A program made the translations under genes and the position numbers. A model generated the notes under the pieces. It had not been told where the DNA came from and did no database searches. It worked only from the letters and a program-made list of their open reading frames with translations. From Dentipellis sp. KUC8613 (lineage: Eukaryota > Basidiomycota > Agaricomycetes > Russulales > Hericiaceae): a DNA stretch of 64,000 bases. Positions 59,156 to 64,000 of this stretch are shown in pieces. The stretch spans positions 497,835 through 561,834 of the forward strand of contig NSJX01000001.1 in NCBI GenBank assembly GCA_002286715.1. The letters are read 5' to 3'. Each line of letters starts with the position of its first letter. The stretch's first letter is position 1.

Positions 59156-59909
59156 GGGGCGGGGTGTGAGGTGCGTTGCTTGTCTGATTTTTTGTGGGCA
59201 AGGATGCTTGGGCTGATGCTGGAGTGCGTGGTTGTAGGGGTTATGGGATTCTGTATATATATCATCCGCTATTACACTACTCGATGCTCTCTCTGCCGTT
59301 CGACTGGATGCTACGGACGGTGCACACAAAATAATGGCATTTTTCTCGAATGCGTTCTGGCAGTCTGCATGACTGAAATCTCTCTACTTGGAACTGGCCA
59401 AGTGCTCCCTCCGTGAAGTGCACATGTGTCACGATTTGCACAGGGGGATTGACATGCTGGTCCTGGTGCAATGCCTGTAATATTTTGTTTCATGAGGCCT
59501 TGCCGGTATGGAGTTTGCGCACGTCTACGGCCGGCCGGAGGCTATGGCCACTTTTCGCAGTCGTGTGTCCACTCGGCAGGAAAGCATAATTCTACATCCG
59601 TGAAACATACTGGCGGCTTGCTAACGAAAATCACAGCCCGAATAAAGACTTGGGTCACGGTGTGGACACTGAGGGGGTTCCATGCAGCGGCACATCGAAT
59701 GCCGAAGATATGCTGAGTCAGCTAAGCGGAAAGAGCTGACGTTACGCATGCGGCAAGACGTGCCAGTCTAAGATTCATGAAGCCTCCCGTCCCAAAGCCA
59801 TGCGTTGTTCTATCTCTTTCTCTTTCTCCCCCCTCGTTCCACCCTCTCTTGCCCTTCCCTCTCATACCCCCTCCAATCCCTGGCTTTTCGTCTTTTAATC
59901 CCGCGTAGC
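59156..59909. other. 0.75 kb intergenic region
   Basis: 3' flank of uS11m and promoter of the alpha/beta hydrolase gene. A CT-rich tract (TCTCTTTCTCTTTCTCCC, about 59812-59830) lies some 80-100 bases before the ATG. No gene is supported. Confidence 0.45.
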
Positions 59910-61544
59910 ATGAACGCCGCTACTGCTACTGCCTCTGCTTCCGGTGGCTCGGGCACCCTCCTCCCATTGCCGCCCGCGCGTGAGATACCATCCACGTTCC
60001 TCTCGAGCGTCAAAAGCTGGTGAGCGTCCTTGTTGCTTAAGTCTGATCCTACAGACTCATGATATCCGAAGGTGGTCCGCTGGAGAGAAGGAAAGCGCCG
60101 CGAGTGAAGAGCGTCTACTACGGTACGAAACACTGCTGTCGGCGATAAAGCCAAGTACTCACTTCACTGCCCTGTCCTTTTCTTAGACGGCTGCCCTTCT
60201 TCCGCTCTGCGTCCTCCGTATCAATAGGCACGAGTAACGAGCCCGTAATCGCCACCAGCTCTAGAATAACGCTCAAAGACCCCAAGCAATACCTCAACAC
60301 CCTCTCCATCACCTCGACTTCGCCCTCGCCCGACGCGCCCGCGCCCGCGGTCCTCCTGCACGGCTACGGCGCGGGCCTCGGCTTCTTCTGCCTCAACTTC
60401 CCCGCGCTCGCGCAATGGGCGGGGCTGCGCGGCTCGTCGGTGTACGCGCTCGACTGGCTCGGGATGGGCCGCTCCGCGCGCGTGCCGTTCCGCGTGCACG
60501 CGAAGCGCGACGACATCGCGGGGCGCGTGCACGAGGCCGAGTCGTTCTTCGTCGACTCGCTCGAGCAGTGGCGCGAGCAGATGGGCCTCGAGAAGATGAC
60601 GCTTGTCGGACACTCGCTCGGCGGGTACCTCAGCGTCGTGTATGCGCTTCGCTACCCCCAGCGCGTGAGCAAGCTCGTGCTGCTCTCGCCCGCGGGTGTG
60701 CCACGCGACCCGAACAACACCATGCCGGCGCGCGAGGTCTCGGATGAGCAAATGAGCGGTGGACAGGGCGCGGAGCCGGCGTCCGCATCGCGGGTGGAGA
60801 GTATTCGCGAGGAGCAGAAGGAGGTGAAGCGGAAGGAGAGCAGAAGCCAGAAGCTGTTCACCTATCTGTGGGAGGAAGGCTGGAGTCCGTTCCAGGTCGT
60901 GCGCTCGACGGTGTTCTGGGGACCTATGCTCGTAGGCAAGGTGAGTATTGTTATACTGCTGCTGCCATTCATCTGTGACACCGGTTTGTCTTGTGTCAAG
61001 TACTCCAGCCGCAGGTTCTCTGCACTCGGGGAAGAGCAATCTCGTGAGATGCATGAGTACTTCATGAACATCTCCCTCGCCAAGGGATCCGGCGAATACT
61101 GCATTTGTACGTGCCTTTTGTGCTGAATTGTCCCAGACATGCTTCTTACCACTCTTTTATATAGCACATCTCTTGGCGCCTGGTGCCCATGCTCGCATGC
61201 CGCTCGTGGATAGAATCGCGGAGCTGAAGATTCCCGTTACCTTTGTTTGTGCGTGTACTACGTTATTCACTCCAAGCATCACACTCATAATTTATCCACG
61301 CTAGACGGCGAGCACGATTGGATGGACCCGGACGGTGGTGTTGCTGCTATAGATAACATGCGTGCTGCTGGGAACAACCAGGGCCGTATGTATGTCATCC
61401 CGCATGCCGGTCATCACGGTACGTCCAACTCTACGCCTCTCGTTAATTGTGTATATACTAAGTCAATTTACTCCAGTATACCTGGATAACGCGAAGGCGG
61501 TCAACAAACTTCTCATGAAGGAGTTGGACCTGCGCGGACAATGA
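59910..61544 (+). CDS. alpha/beta hydrolase of the CGI-58 / ICT1 / CLD1 family
   Basis: Lipid acyl hydrolase or acyltransferase: yeast relatives are ICT1 (lysophosphatidic acid acyltransferase) and CLD1 (mitochondrial cardiolipin-specific phospholipase). The N-terminus MNAATATASASGGSGTLLPL, then FLSSVKSWWSAGEKESAASE, has the family WW segment. The hydrolase core has VLLHGYGAGLGFFCLNFPAL (oxyanion region), YALDWLGMGRSARVPF, the nucleophile elbow LVGHSLGGYLSVVYALRYPQ, and later the acid in VTFVYGEHDWMDPDGG. The C-terminal catalytic His and acyltransferase-type H-x-x-x-x-D motif is HAGHHVYLDN. It ends KELDLRGQ at 61542-61544. An Arg/Glu/Lys-rich insert follows PAGVPRDPNN. About six introns. ICT1 and CLD1 cannot be told apart here. 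Confidence 0.88.
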
Positions 61545-61874
61545 TCCTCAGTCACATATATAGACGGCGGGGACTCCTCTCATTTGACTTGATTTCTTGG
61601 GCAATTTCTGCAACCGCCTCGATGCAACGCACACATGGATGTAATTTATGATGTTGTATCCATAATTGATTTCATTGACCTTTCATCCGCCATATCACTT
61701 CCTTGGCGAGGTGTACGTTCGTGCCCTAGGTTGCACGCGATCTTCGCCTCGAATCACCTGACGTACGCGTCGCATCGGGAGTGGTACGTATGTTGGTATG
61801 CATGTCTATGGTTCGACTGCGAGCTGCCATTATTCCGACCTCTTGCACGACCGCCGCCAACATTTCTCGCAGCC
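61545..61874. other. tandem intergenic region
   Basis: 330 bases with no supported coding frame; promoter of the second short-chain dehydrogenase. Confidence 0.4.
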
Positions 61875-62681
61875 ATGAAAGCAAACCCCTTTGTCCTCAT
61901 TACCCCAGCCACTCGCGGGCTTTCGCTCGCCCTCACCAGACACTTCCTCCAAACTACAAAGCTGCCAGTCTTTGCGACGCACCGCTCCGGCTCAGCATCC
62001 TCCGTCGCCGCCGACATTCTGAAGCCGCTCAAAGATGTCGAGTCCTCGCGTCTGACGCTGCTTCCGCTGGATCTCACCGACGAGGGCAGTATCGCCGCAG
62101 CAGCGGACAAGCTAGGCACGTCCCTACCTGAAGGACACGACTCGTACCTCCACACGGCATTCTTCACTGGCGGGATGCTGCACCCCGAGAAGCAGCCCGC
62201 GGACATCGACATCGGGGCGCTCACAGAGACCTTCCAGACAAACGTCATCTCGCACCTGCTCCTGATCAAGCACTTCTCGCGCTTCCTCCCCAGCGCGCGC
62301 ACCAAGCAAGCAGACTCCACGGAGACGGACACGGACACGCCGAAATCGAAATGGGTGCACGTCTCGGCGCGCGTGGGCTCGATCGCGGACAACAAGCGCG
62401 GCGGGTGGTACTCGTACCGCGCGTCCAAGGCCGCGCTGAACCAGGTCGTCAAGACGTTCGACGTGCAGCTGCAGATGCGCGGCCTCCCCGCGATGTGTAT
62501 CGGGGTGCACCCGGGCACGATGAAGACGGGGCTGAGCAAGGACTTTTGGGGCAGTGTCAGCGAGGAGAAGCTGTTTTCGCCCGAGTTTGCAGCGGGGAGA
62601 CTGGTGGAGGTCGTTGGGGGGTTGGAGGATGGGCAGAGGGGCAGGATATGGGACTGGGAGGGCAAAGAGGTGCCTCCTTAG
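61875..62681 (+). CDS. short-chain dehydrogenase/reductase, C-factor-like
   Basis: A single intronless exon of 268 residues. It begins MKANPFVLITPATRGLSLAL; the usual TGxxxGIG loop is altered to TPATRGLS, as in many C-factor/sniffer-like SDRs. Other elements are LLPLDLTDEGSIAAAADKL, a degenerate NNAG position (FFTGGML), NVISHLLLIKHFSRFLP, the catalytic Ser in WVHVSARVGSIADN, and YSYRASKAALNQVVKTFDVQ with the YxxxK pair. CIGVHPGTMKTGLSKDFWG matches the family HPGxxxT motif. The cofactor and substrate are unknown. The absence of introns contrasts with the multi-intron SDR at 31.1 kb, so these are different subfamilies. Confidence 0.9.
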   Translation: MKANPFVLITPATRGLSLALTRHFLQTTKLPVFATHRSGSASSVAADILKPLKDVESSRLTLLPLDLTDEGSIAAAADKLGTSLPEGHDSYLHTAFFTGGMLHPEKQPADIDIGALTETFQTNVISHLLLIKHFSRFLPSARTKQADSTETDTDTPKSKWVHVSARVGSIADNKRGGWYSYRASKAALNQVVKTFDVQLQMRGLPAMCIGVHPGTMKTGLSKDFWGSVSEEKLFSPEFAAGRLVEVVGGLEDGQRGRIWDWEGKEVPP

Positions 62682-63034
62682 ATGATTCGTGGATAAATCA
62701 ATGTTGTACCAGTTTTCCAACCATTCGAAAGTGTTTCCAGTATCAGTATGACTTGGTAGAACAAGAATGACGATAAAATGAGACGAAAAAGAAAAGGGAA
62801 ACAAGGCTCAGAGCAAGCTGAGGGCTGAAAAATTGGCTAAGCGACATTGAGGTGAGGGCAGAACACGGAACGCCCTAGTAAAAGGCGAGGGCGTTGTCTG
62901 TTTGTTCTACCCTCTGCCGCCGAAAGGTCTTGCCTTTTCCAGCACACCACCGTACGCGTTTTGCATTTTGTTGCGGCCGCGGGTGTCAGATCCCAAGACG
63001 CGTCGCGCGCGCTCGCTCATCACCTCCGCCCGTC
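62682..63034. other. tandem intergenic region
   Basis: 3' flank of the dehydrogenase and promoter of the IME4-like gene. ACGCGT occurs at 62998-63003. No gene. Confidence 0.4.
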
Positions 63035-64000
63035 ATGTCGGACGACCAGCTCCGGGTAGTCGCCGCTGCGACCATCTACTCACTGTTCTCCTCCTCGCAG
63101 GTCTCTGCGCCTATAAGCTCCCTCGAGCTGCTCACAAACGTCATATCGCACGGCGCTCCTGACCGGCTCTTCAACTCGGGTCCAGCGCCCTCGTTCAAGC
63201 TCACAGACCTCACCCGCTTCGAAACCATCCTCGAATCGCTCGCGGCGCAATGGGACCAGGGGTCGATGCAGGTCATGCGCGACGAGACGGGCGTGACCGT
63301 CATGGACATCCAGCTCGGCTCGCCGAGCAACTCTGCTGCGCGCTCGCCTGCGCCCGGTGGGGCTGTGAAGAAGCGGAAGCGCGTGGTTGACGAGGACGCG
63401 GACTCGGCGGCGGGGAGTGGGGATGAAGCGGATGAGGTCGTGGACGAGGTCAAGAAGCCGGTTACTGCGCTCGAGGGCCTCAGTAAGGATCTCAAGGAGG
63501 TGTATGCGATATTGCAGAAGAGCACGGCCAAGGGCCGTTTACTCGCTGAGCAGGTGCGTTTCTCCCACTCTCGTCAGGACTCAGGTTCTGCGTAGCTAAT
63601 ACCCATTCATATTAGTTCCGCTCAGTGGGCACGTCTTTTGAGCCCATTTGTCCCCATATCACCAAGGACGAATGCATCAAGTCGCGCACCACACCGTCGA
63701 ACCCCCACCCGAGCATATGCGGCCTCGTCCACTTCCGGCCCCTCATACGCCCGCACACCGACCCCGCGCTCGGGCACTGCTCCTACCTCAACACCTGCTA
63801 CTCCGAGCCGACCTACGCCCAGTCGCCCTCCATCCCGCCTCTCCCATCCGCACACAACCAGATCAACGCACAATGGCCGAAGCCGCAGCTGCCGTCCGGC
63901 CTGGGCGCAGGCGGGCGGGGCAAGGAGAAGGCGCCGTGCCGGTACCTGCACTATGAGGTGGACTGGGACCCGGGCGATGTGAACAAAGAGGAGAAGCGGG
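63035..64000 (+). CDS. IME4: N6-adenosine mRNA methyltransferase IME4/METTL3, 5' part
   Basis: Catalytic-subunit family of the m6A RNA methyltransferase (MT-A70). The gene runs off the right edge. Exon 1 starts MSDDQLRVVAAATIYSLFSS, with an N-terminal helical part, an NLS-like KKRKRVVDED and a coiled segment ending GRLLAEQ. A GTGCGT...ATTAG intron joins FRSVGTSFEPICPHITKDEC, the start of the CCCH zinc-finger domain. It continues ICGLVHFRPLIRPHTDPALG and HCSYLNTCYSEPTYAQ, then after a Ser/Pro/Gly insert CRYLHYEVDWDPGD. The pattern H-T-D-x-x-L-G-x-C-S-x-L-N-T-C and C-x-x-x-H-Y-E-x-D is that of METTL3, with an insert before the last Cys. The catalytic DPPW part lies beyond the window, so enzymatic competence cannot be judged. 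Confidence 0.9.

Noticed and set aside
58271..59329. 352-codon antisense frame and a 281-codon alternate plus frame over uS11m
   Set aside because: Both are Arg/Ala-rich products of the GC-rich uS11m coding strand, with no domain. The uS11m frame explains the region completely.
63622..63951. Antisense frame over the IME4-like exon 2
   Set aside because: It is the complement of the clear METTL3 zinc-finger exon and has no independent support.

Overview
This is nuclear DNA of a filamentous fungus, almost certainly a mushroom-forming basidiomycete (Agaricomycetes). The evidence is the dense packing of genes on both strands, GC-rich coding sequence, many 45-60 base GT-AG introns with branch points of the CTAAC/CTGAC type, and proteins that match fungal families. 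I cannot name the species; a wood-decay polypore-like genome would fit, but that is inference. All gene models are read directly from the sequence and spliced by eye. Outer limits (ATG to stop) are firm for most genes, while some internal exon edges are approximate.

Layout. 0-6.9 kb: WDR89-like WD40 protein, mitochondrial tRNA-modification GTPase MSS1 (minus), calcineurin B, and an unknown basidiomycete-type protein (minus). 8.4-17.2 kb: SWD1 (COMPASS/Set1 complex), an APSES cell-cycle transcription factor of the MBF type, mitoribosomal uL24m, an equilibrative nucleoside transporter, and the Vps4-associated protein VFA1 (minus). 17.7-25 kb: glutathione-dependent formaldehyde dehydrogenase, a tail-anchored acyl-CoA-binding protein (minus), a head-to-head pair for mitochondrial translation (mS34-like and GatC-like), and a secreted M43 metalloprotease. 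25.3-33.6 kb: dUTPase (minus) divergent from an unrecognised protein with a PIP-box-like motif and SQ cluster, a sugar transporter (minus), a short-chain dehydrogenase with two micro-exons, and an MPO1-like alpha-oxidation dioxygenase (minus). 33.9-47.6 kb: SEC22, a serine-rich repeat protein, the nuclear exoribonuclease RAT1/XRN2 (minus), eIF2B delta, a mitochondrial fission process protein (minus), and an FHL1-like FHA-forkhead factor. 47.6-52.9 kb is a 5.4 kb stretch in which I find no gene. 53-64 kb: inositol hexakisphosphate kinase (KCS1), the QCR9/uS11m divergent pair, a CGI-58/ICT1-type alpha/beta hydrolase, a second short-chain dehydrogenase, and the first part of an IME4/METTL3 m6A RNA methyltransferase, which runs off the right edge.

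How the genes relate. There is no secondary-metabolite cluster, transposon, rRNA or tRNA that I can support. A mitochondrial theme recurs (MSS1, uL24m, mS34/GatC, MTFP1-like, QCR9/uS11m), often as divergent pairs sharing 150-320 base promoters. The dUTPase and its divergent neighbour share a promoter with two ACGCGT boxes, and the APSES gene, whose family binds that box, has three of its own upstream. This makes the unrecognised 26.3-28.4 kb gene a candidate S-phase/PCNA-linked protein, which I regard as the most interesting lead in the window.
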